41,443 nucleotides of DNA. Origin: Streptomyces sp. OR43 (GTDB taxonomy: Bacteria > Actinomycetota > Actinomycetes > Streptomycetales > Streptomycetaceae). The notes below the pieces were generated by a model. It worked only from the letters and a program-made list of their open reading frames with translations, ran no database searches and had not been told where the DNA came from. Each line of letters starts with the position of its first letter. Position 1 is the stretch's first letter. The stretch spans positions 3,015,150 to 3,056,592 of the forward strand of contig NZ_RDBK01000043.1 in the NCBI RefSeq assembly GCF_008042275.1, written 5' to 3'. Shown here piece after piece: positions 16,871 through 24,199 of the stretch. Made by a program: the position numbers and the translations under genes.

Positions 16871-17882
16871 ACTCCGCGCCGCCGTCGGTGTCCTTCCGCA
16901 GCAGCGCACCGATGTGGGCCGCCGCCGTCGACAGGTGGCGGCGGGCCTCCGCGAGCTGGTCCTCCGTCACCCCCCGGTCCCTGGCCGCATCCCGGATGTC
17001 GTCGCGGAAGCGGTCGAGCAGGCGGTCCAGGTCGCGGGCCGGGTCGCCGGTGCCGCCCGCGTCCTTGCCCCACTCGGGGTCCGTCGCGGCTGCGTCCGGC
17101 TTCACGTAGGGCGGCCAGTTGCCGGTACGGGCGAAGCCGCCCAGCTGGCCGGTGATCTCGGCCAGCCCTTCCCGTACGCCCGCCGGCCAGTCGCCCCGGG
17201 CGAAGTGGTCCTGGACCTGGCGGGCGGCGTTCTGCATCTGCTCGCGCGCCCTGTCCTGGGCCTCCTTGGCCTGGCGGCGGGCCTGCTGGGCCTCCTCGCG
17301 GGCGCGGCGGGACTCGTCCTTCGCCCGGCGGGCCTGCTCCTTCCACTCCTGCTTCGCCTTGCGCAGCTCCTCCTTGGCGGTGCGCCAGGACTCCTTGTCG
17401 GCGAAGTCGCCGAAGTCACCGAAGTCCCCGACCCCGAAGCCGCCGAAGGGGGGCTCCTTGGCGGTCCTGCCGCCCGGCCGGGAAGAGCCCGTGTGCCGCG
17501 ACTCGTCGGCCGCCGCGCGCATCTCGCTGCGCAGCTTGCCCGCCGCGCCCCGGACGTCGTCGCGGATCTCGGCGGCCAGCTCGGAGACCGACTCCCGGAT
17601 CTCCAGCTCCAGATCGGCGAGCTCGCCGGTGCGGCCCGCCAGTTCGGCGCGGCCGGCGTCCGTGATCGAGTAGACCTTGCGGCCGCCCTCGGTGGCGTGC
17701 GTGACGAGGCCCTCCGCCTCCAGCTTGGCCAGGCGCGGGTAGACGGTGCCCGCGGAGGGGGCGTACAGACCCTGGAAGCGTTCCTCCAGGAGCCTGATCA
17801 CCTCGTAGCCGTGGCGGGGGGCCTCGTCGAGCAGCTTCAGCAGGTAGAGGCGCAGGCGGCCGTGGGCGAAAACGGGGGGCAT
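16869..17882 (-). CDS. PadR family transcriptional regulator with coiled-coil extension
   Basis: A 337-aa protein. Residues 1-85 are a PadR winged helix (LLKLLDEAPRHGYEVIRLLEERFQGLYAPSAGTVYPRLAKLEAEGLV). An acidic helical stretch, a Gly/Phe repeat (FGGFGVGDFGDFGDF) and a long charged helix (about 165-230, KEELRKAKQEWKEQARRAKDESRRAREEAQQARRQAKE) follow, and a helical C-terminus completes it. It sits one base after the DUF4097 gene and is co-transcribed with it. It probably represses this operon through the ATATCGCG sites upstream. Confidence 0.9.
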   Translation of the reverse strand: MPPVFAHGRLRLYLLKLLDEAPRHGYEVIRLLEERFQGLYAPSAGTVYPRLAKLEAEGLVTHATEGGRKVYSITDAGRAELAGRTGELADLELEIRESVSELAAEIRDDVRGAAGKLRSEMRAAADESRHTGSSRPGGRTAKEPPFGGFGVGDFGDFGDFADKESWRTAKEELRKAKQEWKEQARRAKDESRRAREEAQQARRQAKEAQDRAREQMQNAARQVQDHFARGDWPAGVREGLAEITGQLGGFARTGNWPPYVKPDAAATDPEWGKDAGGTGDPARDLDRLLDRFRDDIRDAARDRGVTEDQLAEARRHLSTAAAHIGALLRKDTDGGAE

Positions 17883-17883
17883 C

Positions 17884-18741
17884 TCAGAGCACCTTTCCGG
17901 TCGGCTCGGCGTCGTGCGGTTCGTCCTCGGCCGGTGGGCGGCGCAGCAGGGCGATCGATCCCGAGATCGTCGTCGCCCTCAGTGTCCCCGTTCCGGAACC
18001 CAGTGTGCCGGTGATCTTCTTCGCACCCCACTGGCCGCTGACCCGGAGGTCCTCGAAGCCGTTGGAGACGGAGCCGCTCGCGGTGTTCGCCTCGACCTTC
18101 GCGTCGGCCGGGTGCGGCAGCCGGATGGCGAGCTCGCCGGAAACCGTGGCCAGCCGGACATCCGTGGGCTGCCCGGTCGGGTCGAGGTCGAGCACCATGC
18201 TGCCGCTGACGGACTCCGCTTTCAGGGAGGATCCGGCGCCCTCGACGACGGTCAGGTCGCCGGAGACCGAGTGGAAGCGCAGATCGCCCGTGACGGCCTG
18301 GGCCTCCACGTTGCCGGACACGGTCTCCGCGCCGACCGGCCCGGCGATCCCGACGAGCGTGGTGTCGCCGGTGACGCCGCGTACGTCGGTACGGCCGCGG
18401 ATCCCGGAGACGAACGCGCCCGCGCTGACCACGCCCACCTCCACCGCCGATCCGGCCGGGACCGCGAGGGAGACCACCGCCCGGCGGTGCCAGCCCTTGC
18501 GGTCGAGCCACTTGAGCACGCTCTGCCAGGCCAGGTCCTCGTACGAGACGGTCAGGACGCCGTCCTCCTGCGTGACGATCAGCGGTGGTCCCTCGATGTC
18601 GGAGACCTCCAGCCTGGCGGTCGGCTCGTCGGTACCGACGACGTTGACCGTCCCGTTGACGACGCGCACGCTCAGCGCGGTCACGGGTTCGTCGAAGGTG
18701 AGCTTGCGAGGCTCGGCGATGGCCCACGTCGACACAGGCAT
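17884..18741 (-). CDS. DUF4097 family beta-repeat protein
   Basis: A 285-aa protein composed of repeated short beta strands with alternating G and V/A, such as VSGNVEAQAVTGDLRFHSVSGDLTVVEGAGSSLKAESVSGSM, the right-handed or adhesin-like repeat of DUF4097. Such proteins are often paired with PadR regulators and are linked to envelope stress, though their biochemical role is unknown. I chose the ATG at 18741, behind AGGAGG; the frame continues upstream across the operator without conservation. No signal peptide or membrane helix is visible. Confidence 0.88.
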   Translation of the reverse strand: MPVSTWAIAEPRKLTFDEPVTALSVRVVNGTVNVVGTDEPTARLEVSDIEGPPLIVTQEDGVLTVSYEDLAWQSVLKWLDRKGWHRRAVVSLAVPAGSAVEVGVVSAGAFVSGIRGRTDVRGVTGDTTLVGIAGPVGAETVSGNVEAQAVTGDLRFHSVSGDLTVVEGAGSSLKAESVSGSMVLDLDPTGQPTDVRLATVSGELAIRLPHPADAKVEANTASGSVSNGFEDLRVSGQWGAKKITGTLGSGTGTLRATTISGSIALLRRPPAEDEPHDAEPTGKVL

Positions 18742-18776
18742 GGATCTGACCTCCTGGGGAGCGCGGATGACGCAAC

Positions 18777-18810
18777 ATATCGCGTCTCTTGCAGAACACG
18801 ATATATCGCG
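18777..18810. promoter_or_regulatory. Putative PadR operator sites
   Basis: ATATCGCG occurs at 18777-18784 and again at 18803-18810, 26 bp apart. The second copy overlaps the perfect palindrome CGATATATCG (18799-18808). The AT-rich core is conspicuous in this GC-rich DNA and lies 36-69 bases before the DUF4097 start, a good place for repression by the co-transcribed PadR protein. Confidence 0.6.
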
Positions 18811-18893
18811 GATGGGGGAAGTCAAGGCCGGTCTCGGGGGAGTGGAGGGGGTGACGGCCAGGCTGAAGTGCATCAAAACCGGGCAATCTGCCC

Positions 18894-18906
18894 TACGGTG
18901 TGGGGC
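18894..18906 (+). promoter_or_regulatory. Candidate leaderless -10 box (TACGGT)
   Basis: TACGGT at 18894-18899 is exactly 7 bases before the ATG at 18907, matching the spacing of the candidate boxes before the DUF952 and MDR genes. No -35 element or Shine-Dalgarno site is evident. Confidence 0.4.
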
Positions 18907-19194
18907 ATGGACGCGACATCACCCGTGGGGGCACTGCTGCTGTGCCGGACCGAACCGGACACCGTGCGGCCGGTCGCCCATCTGCTGCGCGAGCGGATGC
19001 TGCTCGCGCCCGCCGGCGAGGACTGGAGCGTCCTCGTGCCGGAGGGAACGCCCTGGCGGGGCGGGGACGCCGGGCCGCCGGCGGAGCGGGTTCCTCGGGG
19101 AGCTGTGCGGGCCCGGGCCCGCACAGCTCCCCGAGGAACCCGCGCCCCCCACCCGTACCGGAGCGGGGGCCGCGCCGGACAGCGATGCCCCTGA
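18907..19194 (+). pseudogene. 5' remnant of a gene broken at a 58-bp palindrome
   Basis: The frame starts MDATSPVGALLLCRTEPDTV and reads with good coding character through LLRERMLLAPAGEDWSVLVPEGTPWRG to about residue 61 (AERV). There it enters a perfect palindrome and degenerates into an Arg/Ala/Pro-rich tail that stops at 19194 (95 aa). The real protein evidently continued beyond AERV. The sequence right after the break is coding in another frame for a SAV_2336-type protein. Either two genes were joined by a deletion or one gene carries a frameshift here. I do not know the function of the parent protein. Confidence 0.6.
19086..19143. repeat. 58-bp perfect palindrome without spacer
   Basis: Arms 19086-19114 and 19115-19143 are exact 29-bp reverse complements with no loop. 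It lies inside coding sequence at the point where the reading frame changes, not in a terminator position. It may mark a rearrangement junction or an assembly error. Confidence 0.85.
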
Positions 19195-22100
19195 CCGGGA
19201 CGAGGAGGCCCGGCCCGAGGGGCCGCGTGGGCCGCGGGGTGACGGGAAGATCTCCCTGTACCCCCTCCCGGGCCGGGCGCGTGCGTCCCGCGACGACGAC
19301 CACGGCTCCGGCCGGCGGCCCCCGCCGGGCGCCCCCGGCACCGCGCTCACCTTCGGCGTGCCCGCGGCCCCCGTGCTGCCCGCCCCGCTCGAACTCACCC
19401 GCGCCCTGCGCCCGTTACAGCGCTACCACCCGGCCTCCGCCCCGCTGCGGCGCGCCCTGGACGAGACGGCGACCGCGGAACGCAGCGCCCGGGCGGGCGG
19501 CATGATCATGCCGGTGTTCCGCGGCATCCGCCGGGGCGATGCCATCCTCCAGTGCGTCATGGACGCCTCCTCCTCCATGCTGGTGTGGGACCGGATGTTC
19601 CGTGAACTCCAGCGCATATTCGCGCAGTTGGGCGCCTTCCGGGATGTCCAGGTGCGCTATCTGCACCAGGGTCCCGACGGCGGATGCGCGGTCAGCCGCA
19701 GCTCCGACCCGGCCGCGGGCCCCCTGCACTCCGCGGACCGGCTCAGCGATCCGACCGGGCGCCGGGTCACCGTCGTCATCAGCGACTGCGCCGGACCGCT
19801 CTGGCACAGCGGGCGCGCCCACCGGCTGCTGCACCAGCTGGCCTGCCAGTCCCCGGTCGCGGTCCTGCAACCGCTGCCGCAGCGCATGTGGAACCGGACC
19901 AGGCTGCCCGTCACCTTCGGCTCCCTCTCGCGGGGCGACGGCCCGGCCGGCGCGGCGCAGCTGAAGGTCGCCGAGGACGCCGGGACGGGTCCCGCCGTGC
20001 ACCCGGGAGCCCTGGCCGTGCCGGTCCTCCCGCCGACGGCGGACGCGCTCGGGGCCTGGGCCCGGCTGCTCTCCGGCACCGGTGCGGCCCGGATCGACGG
20101 AGCCGTCGGCTGGGTGCGGGCCGACCAGCCCGCGGCCGCGGCCCAGCGGTCCGGCGGATCGCTCTCCTCGCTCCAGCTCGTCAGCCGCTTCCGCTCGGTC
20201 GCCTCACCGGCCGCCGGACAACTCGCCGTCCATCTGGCGGCGGCCCCCCTCTACCTCCCGGTGATGCAGCTCGTGCAGCGCACGATGCTTCCCCACTCGG
20301 GACCCTCCGAACTGGCCGAGGTGCTGCTCAGCGGACTGCTCACCCGCGCCGACGGCGGTGGCGGCCGCGGGCAGTGGTACGCCTTCGAGCCGGGTGTCCA
20401 GGACGCACTCCTCGGACCGCTCGGCCGTGACGAGGCCCTGCTCGTGCTGAAGCACTGTTCGCAGTACATCGAGCAGCGGTTCGGCAAGGGCGGCCCCAAC
20501 TTCCCTGCCCTGGCCTTCGCCCAGCTCGGGGACGGCACACTGGGCGGTGCACGGCCCGGCGCCGTCACCCGGACCCGGCCCGGCGACGGGGCGCGGGACA
20601 CCAGGGAGGGCGAGGCGGACGGCGGCGGTGAGCCGGACGGGATCGAGGGCGAGGAGGACGGCGGCGGCGAGCCGGAGGGGATCGGGGGCGAGGAGGACGA
20701 GCCGGGCGACGGCCGGGGCGTTCCGCACGCGTTCGCCGAGGTCGCGGCCCGTGTGCTGGAGCGCTTCATGCCCGTACCCCCCGGGTTCGTGACCCAGGAG
20801 CCCGCCGACGGGTCGGACCTCGCGGAAGCCGGTACGAGCCCCGCGGTGGAACAGGCCCGCGAGCTCGTGCGCCAGTTCGAGGCGGACAAGATGGTGCAGC
20901 GCCTGATCGACGCCGTCCAACTGCTCAGAGGAGCCGCCGGGAGCGCCCCGCGGTCCACCGCGGGCCCGGAGCTCTGGGCCGAGTACGCGCGGTGCGCGCT
21001 GAGGCTCTGGGAGGTGCGGGGCGGCGACGAACTCCTCGGCGAGGCCAGGCGGGCCGCCGAACGGGCCGTGGCCCACCCCGGTGCCGTACGCGAACGCGCG
21101 GTGCTGGCCCAGGTACTGCACGCGGCGGCCGACGACGGGCGGCGGCGCGGGGACCGGCGCGGCGCCCTGGACCTCCTGCGGCGCGCCGAGCGCGAGTACA
21201 TCCTCGCCTGCGCGGCCCCCGGAATGGAGCCGGCCGAGGCCCTGCGGCTCACCCTGGAGCGGGTGCGGGCCCTGGAGGCGCAGTGGCGGCTCGACGGCGA
21301 CAGCGCCCTGCTCCAGAGCGCCTGCGGGATGCTGGAGGCCTTCGCCGACTCCTGGCCCGACCAGGAGAACCGCCCGGCCGCCCTGCCGCTCCAGCACGGC
21401 AGGACGCTGCTGAAACTGGCCGGTGCCACCGAGGACCCGGAGCAGTCCCGGGAGTACGCACGGCAGTCCGCCCGCTCCCTGCGCACGGCGTTCGCCCAGG
21501 GCGGCGGCCACACCACGGGCACCGAGACCCGTATCGTGCTGGATCTGGTGGACGCCCTGCTCGCCTCGGGCGAGGAGCCGGACGAGGCCGCGGCCCTGAC
21601 CGGCCAGGCGCTGGAGACCGTACGCGAAGGGCGCCGGCGCGCCCAGTTGCAGACCAGGGCCGGACGGGTCCGGACGGCCCGCTACGAGCACACCGGCGAC
21701 CCGGCCGAACTCGTCGCCGCCGCTGAGTGGTTCGCCCGCGCCGCCCGCGGCACCCCGCGCGACTCACGGGCCCACACCGACCTGCTCGCCGAGTGGGGGG
21801 CCACGCTGCTGCGCCGCGCCGAACTGCCGGACGGCGGTGCGTACGTCGGCGCGGCCGTACGGGTGCTGCGCGACTGCCGGTCCGAGACACCCGCGGGCGG
21901 AGCGCACCAGTCCGAGCGGCTGCTCATGCTCGGCCGGGCCCTGATGCTGCGGCACCGGGCCGTCGCGGACCGGGTCGACCTGCGGGAGGCCGAGCATCTG
22001 CTCAGGCTGGCGGCGCAGGAGGCGACGGCTCCGCTGACCGCGGCCCGTTGCTGGCTGGAGCTGGGGCGGGCCTGCCTGGAGGCCGCCGAGGTACTGGACC

Positions 22101-22381
22101 GCCCGGCCCGGCGGGACGACGCCGCCGAGGCCTTCCGGTCGGCTGCCGAGTCCGCCGCGGAGGCGGAAGCGGAGCAGCTGAGTCCACAACAGGTTCAAGA
22201 GGCTGTGGAGTTGGGTGCTACAGCCAACCACTGGCGGGGTAAGACCTATGAGAGTGCGGGGCGCCCCCGGGCCGCGCGGGACGCGTACCGGGCGGCCCGT
22301 CAGGAGTGGCGGAAACTGCCGGACGGCGGCGGCGCGGCGGGCGAGTCGACCGCCGGGCGGCTGGCCGAGCTGGAGCGCTGA
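19091..22381 (+). CDS. SAV_2336-type vWA-like/TPR protein, 5'-truncated
   Basis: From the palindrome onward about 1,096 residues are open. A Pro-rich stretch with SLYPLPG precedes LELTRALRPLQRYHPASAPLRRALDETATA, then a vWA-like strand with an intact metal motif D-A-S-S-S (bases 19562-19576, CVMDASSSMLVWDRM), and VTVVISDCAG. An acidic Gly repeat (EDGGGEPEGI) links to a C-terminal solenoid of TPR-like helices. It resembles the SAV_2336 N-terminal family that accompanies FxSxx-COOH and MoxR conflict systems. No clear start exists; the first in-frame GTG after the break is at 19358, so the family's N-terminal segment seems lost. Confidence 0.7.
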   Translation, partial: FLGELCGPGPAQLPEEPAPPTRTGAGAAPDSDAPDRDEEARPEGPRGPRGDGKISLYPLPGRARASRDDDHGSGRRPPPGAPGTALTFGVPAAPVLPAPLELTRALRPLQRYHPASAPLRRALDETATAERSARAGGMIMPVFRGIRRGDAILQCVMDASSSMLVWDRMFRELQRIFAQLGAFRDVQVRYLHQGPDGGCAVSRSSDPAAGPLHSADRLSDPTGRRVTVVISDCAGPLWHSGRAHRLLHQLACQSPVAVLQPLPQRMWNRTRLPVTFGSLSRGDGPAGAAQLKVAEDAGTGPAVHPGALAVPVLPPTADALGAWARLLSGTGAARIDGAVGWVRADQPAAAAQRSGGSLSSLQLVSRFRSVASPAAGQLAVHLAAAPLYLPVMQLVQRTMLPHSGPSELAEVLLSGLLTRADGGGGRGQWYAFEPGVQDALLGPLGRDEALLVLKHCSQYIEQRFGKGGPNFPALAFAQLGDGTLGGARPGAVTRTRPGDGARDTREGEADGGGEPDGIEGEEDGGGEPEGIGGEEDEPGDGRGVPHAFAEVAARVLERFMPVPPGFVTQEPADGSDLAEAGTSPAVEQARELVRQFEADKMVQRLIDAVQLLRGAAGSAPRSTAGPELWAEYARCALRLWEVRGGDELLGEARRAAERAVAHPGAVRERAVLAQVLHAAADDGRRRGDRRGALDLLRRAEREYILACAAPGMEPAEALRLTLERVRALEAQWRLDGDSALLQSACGMLEAFADSWPDQENRPAALPLQHGRTLLKLAGATEDPEQSREYARQSARSLRTAFAQGGGHTTGTETRIVLDLVDALLASGEEPDEAAALTGQALETVREGRRRAQLQTRAGRVRTARYEHTGDPAELVAAAEWFARAARGTPRDSRAHTDLLAEWGATLLRRAELPDGGAYVGAAVRVLRDCRSETPAGGAHQSERLLMLGRALMLRHRAVADRVDLREAEHLLRLAAQEATAPLTAARCWLELGRACLEAAEVLDRPARRDDAAEAFRSAAESAAEAEAEQLSPQQVQEAVELGATANHWRGKTYESAGRPRAARDAYRAARQEWRKLPDGGGAAGESTAGRLAELER

Positions 22382-22399
22382 GTGCTCAACGGCGAGCAC
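22382..22399 (+). terminator. Weak hairpin after the SAV_2336-type gene
   Basis: GTGCTC (22382-22387) and GAGCAC (22394-22399) pair around a 6-nt loop immediately after the stop codon. The stem is only 6 bp and no T-run follows, so it may only attenuate. Confidence 0.35.
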
Positions 22400-22536
22400 A
22401 GGGCGTCGCGCGACCGGTGACGCCCGGTGTGATCCACATGAAGGGCCCGAGGCGGGTCAGGGACGCGGGACCGGCGGTGTGCGCTCAACGACGAGCGCCG
22501 CACGGCGGTCCCGGTGCTGCACTACGGGGAGGCGTG

Positions 22537-22728
22537 ATGAGCGAGTCGACACGTGAGGACGGGGCGGGGGCGACCGGTGCCGCCGGCGAGCTGCCGGATC
22601 TGCTGGGCCTCGATCTGGAGTCCCTGCGGACCATGGACCACCCCGTGCTGTCCGAGGTGGTCGCGGATCTGCGCGACCGCGTCGAACAGCCGCGGGAGAT
22701 GCTCTGGGGATTCAACAACGCCTTCTGA
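22537..22728 (+). CDS. fxsA: FxSxx-COOH-type cyclophane RiPP precursor, variant FNNAF end
   Basis: A 63-aa peptide with a Gly/Ala-rich start, a conserved-looking leader LPDLLGLDLESLRTMDHPVLSEVVADLRDRVEQP, and the C-terminus LWGFNNAF. The layout matches FxSxx-COOH precursors, where a radical SAM enzyme joins the Phe ring to the residue two positions later. Here that residue is Asn61 rather than Ser (codon AAC, one transition from AGC). GGGGAGG (22526-22532) precedes the ATG; a GTG three bases earlier is an alternative. A hairpin directly follows the stop, and the maturase gene lies downstream. No cleavage protease for the leader is obvious. Confidence 0.85.
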   Translation: MSESTREDGAGATGAAGELPDLLGLDLESLRTMDHPVLSEVVADLRDRVEQPREMLWGFNNAF

Positions 22729-22729
22729 G

Positions 22730-22746
22730 GCGGGGCGCCGCCCCGC
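22730..22746 (+). terminator. Attenuator hairpin behind the RiPP precursor gene
   Basis: GCGGGGC (22730-22736) and GCCCCGC (22740-22746) form a 7-bp all-GC stem with a 3-nt loop, two bases after the precursor stop. Such partial terminators let the precursor be made in excess over its enzyme. The next 253 bases before the maturase start are low-complexity (repeated GGGGGCCGG) and show no other gene. Confidence 0.6.
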
Positions 22747-22999
22747 GATCACGCGGTCCGGGGCGGACAACGTGTCCCAGGCGCGCCGCCGCCCGCTGTC
22801 CGGGGCGCCGACGACCACGACTTCACCGCCCGGGACCGACCGGCTCCCGCCGCGCGACACGGGGGCCGGACGACCCCCGCCGTACGACGCGGGGGCCGGC
22901 CGGCCCGGGCAGCCGGTTCCGGGCGCCGTCCCGGCAGACGTACAGCACGGGGGTGCCCGAGTGGCCCGACCATCGACGCCGCGGCGGACGGAGGCGGCG

Positions 23000-24199
23000 G
23001 TGCGCCCGGAACCGGCGCCGTTCTCCTCGGCGGAGACCCCGGTGCCCTTCGGGCAGTTCATCGTGAAGGTGCACGGCCGCTGCAACCTCGCGTGCCGCTA
23101 CTGCTACCTCTACGAGGGCCCTGACGCGACCTGGCGGACCCGGCCCGCCGCCGCCTCGCCCGCCGTCCTCGACCGCACCGCGGACCGGATCGCCGAACAC
23201 GCGGCCACCCACCGGCTCCGCCATGTCGCGCTCGTCCTGCACGGCGGCGAACCCCTCCTCGCAGGCCCCGACCGGCTCGCCGCCCTCGCCGACCGGCTGC
23301 GTGAGCGCGTGCCCGTCGGCTGCACCGTGCACGCCACCGTGCAGACCAACGCCACCCTGCTCACCGACGCGAAGGCCGCCACCCTCGCCCGGCACGGCAT
23401 CCGCATCGGCATCAGCCTGGACGGCGGCCTGGCCGCACACAACACCCAGCGCACCGACCACGCGGGCCGCCCCTCCTGGCCCGCCGCCTCGCGCGGCGCC
23501 CGGCTGCTCGCCGACCGTCACCCGGAGGCGTACGCGGGCATCCTCACGGTCGTCGACCCGCGCACCGACCCCCTGGAGATGTACGAGTCACTGCTCGCCC
23601 TGCGCCCCCCGGCCCTGGACCTCCTGCTGCCGCACGGCAACTGGACCAGCCCGCCGCCGGGCCTGGCGGACCGGGCCGGGCCGCCCACCGGCCCCCGGCC
23701 GGGCCGCGCCACTCCGTACGGCGACTGGCTGTGCACCGTCTTCGACCGCTGGTGGCCGGCCGCCCGGCGGGAGACCCGGATCAGGCTCTTCGAGGAGTGC
23801 ATCGCCCTGCTTCTCGGGCTGCCCGCCGCCACGGAGTCCCTCGGACTCGACCCCGTCAACGCGGTCGTGGTCGAGACGGACGGATCGATCGAACAGGTCG
23901 ACTCCCTCAAGTCCGCCTATGACACCGCGGCCGCCACCGGACTCGACGTCTTCCGCCACACCTTCGACGACGCCCTGCGCCACCCCGGCGTCGCCGCACG
24001 CCAGGCAGGGGCCGGTGCACTCGCCGCCGTCTGCCGGGCCTGCCCGCTGCTGAACGTCTGCGGCGGCGGCCACTACGCCCACCGGTACCGCGCAGAGAAC
24101 GGCTTCGTCAATCCGTCCGTCTACTGCGCCGACCTCGACCGGCTGGTCCGCCACGTGGCGGACCGGCTCGCCGACGCAACCGCAGGAGACCCCCCATGA
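23000..24199 (+). CDS. fxsB: Radical SAM/SPASM peptide maturase, FxsB family, lacking the HExxH extension
   Basis: A 399-aa enzyme. C28-x3-C32-x2-C35 (CNLACRYC) binds the SAM-cleaving [4Fe-4S] cluster; LVLHGGEPLL and VQTNATLL are typical strands of the barrel. C345, C348, C354 and C376 fit SPASM auxiliary-cluster ligands. FxsB enzymes form a carbon-carbon bond between an aromatic ring and a nearby side chain (cyclophane). Many FxsB proteins carry a C-terminal metallohydrolase-like extension; here this part is the next gene. The GTG at 23000 follows GGAGG at 5 nt, but an in-frame GTG at 22772 would add a low-complexity N-terminus. Confidence 0.9.
   Translation: MRPEPAPFSSAETPVPFGQFIVKVHGRCNLACRYCYLYEGPDATWRTRPAAASPAVLDRTADRIAEHAATHRLRHVALVLHGGEPLLAGPDRLAALADRLRERVPVGCTVHATVQTNATLLTDAKAATLARHGIRIGISLDGGLAAHNTQRTDHAGRPSWPAASRGARLLADRHPEAYAGILTVVDPRTDPLEMYESLLALRPPALDLLLPHGNWTSPPPGLADRAGPPTGPRPGRATPYGDWLCTVFDRWWPAARRETRIRLFEECIALLLGLPAATESLGLDPVNAVVVETDGSIEQVDSLKSAYDTAAATGLDVFRHTFDDALRHPGVAARQAGAGALAAVCRACPLLNVCGGGHYAHRYRAENGFVNPSVYCADLDRLVRHVADRLADATAGDPP

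Noticed and set aside
18005..19090. Upstream continuation of the SAV_2336-type frame over the DUF4097 gene
   Set aside because: This frame overlaps a clear minus-strand gene and its operator, and in 18907-19090 another frame has the coding character.
20620..20710. Repeated GGCGAGGAGGACGG-like sequence
   Set aside because: It codes for an acidic Gly/Glu linker inside the SAV_2336-type protein and is in frame; no separate feature.
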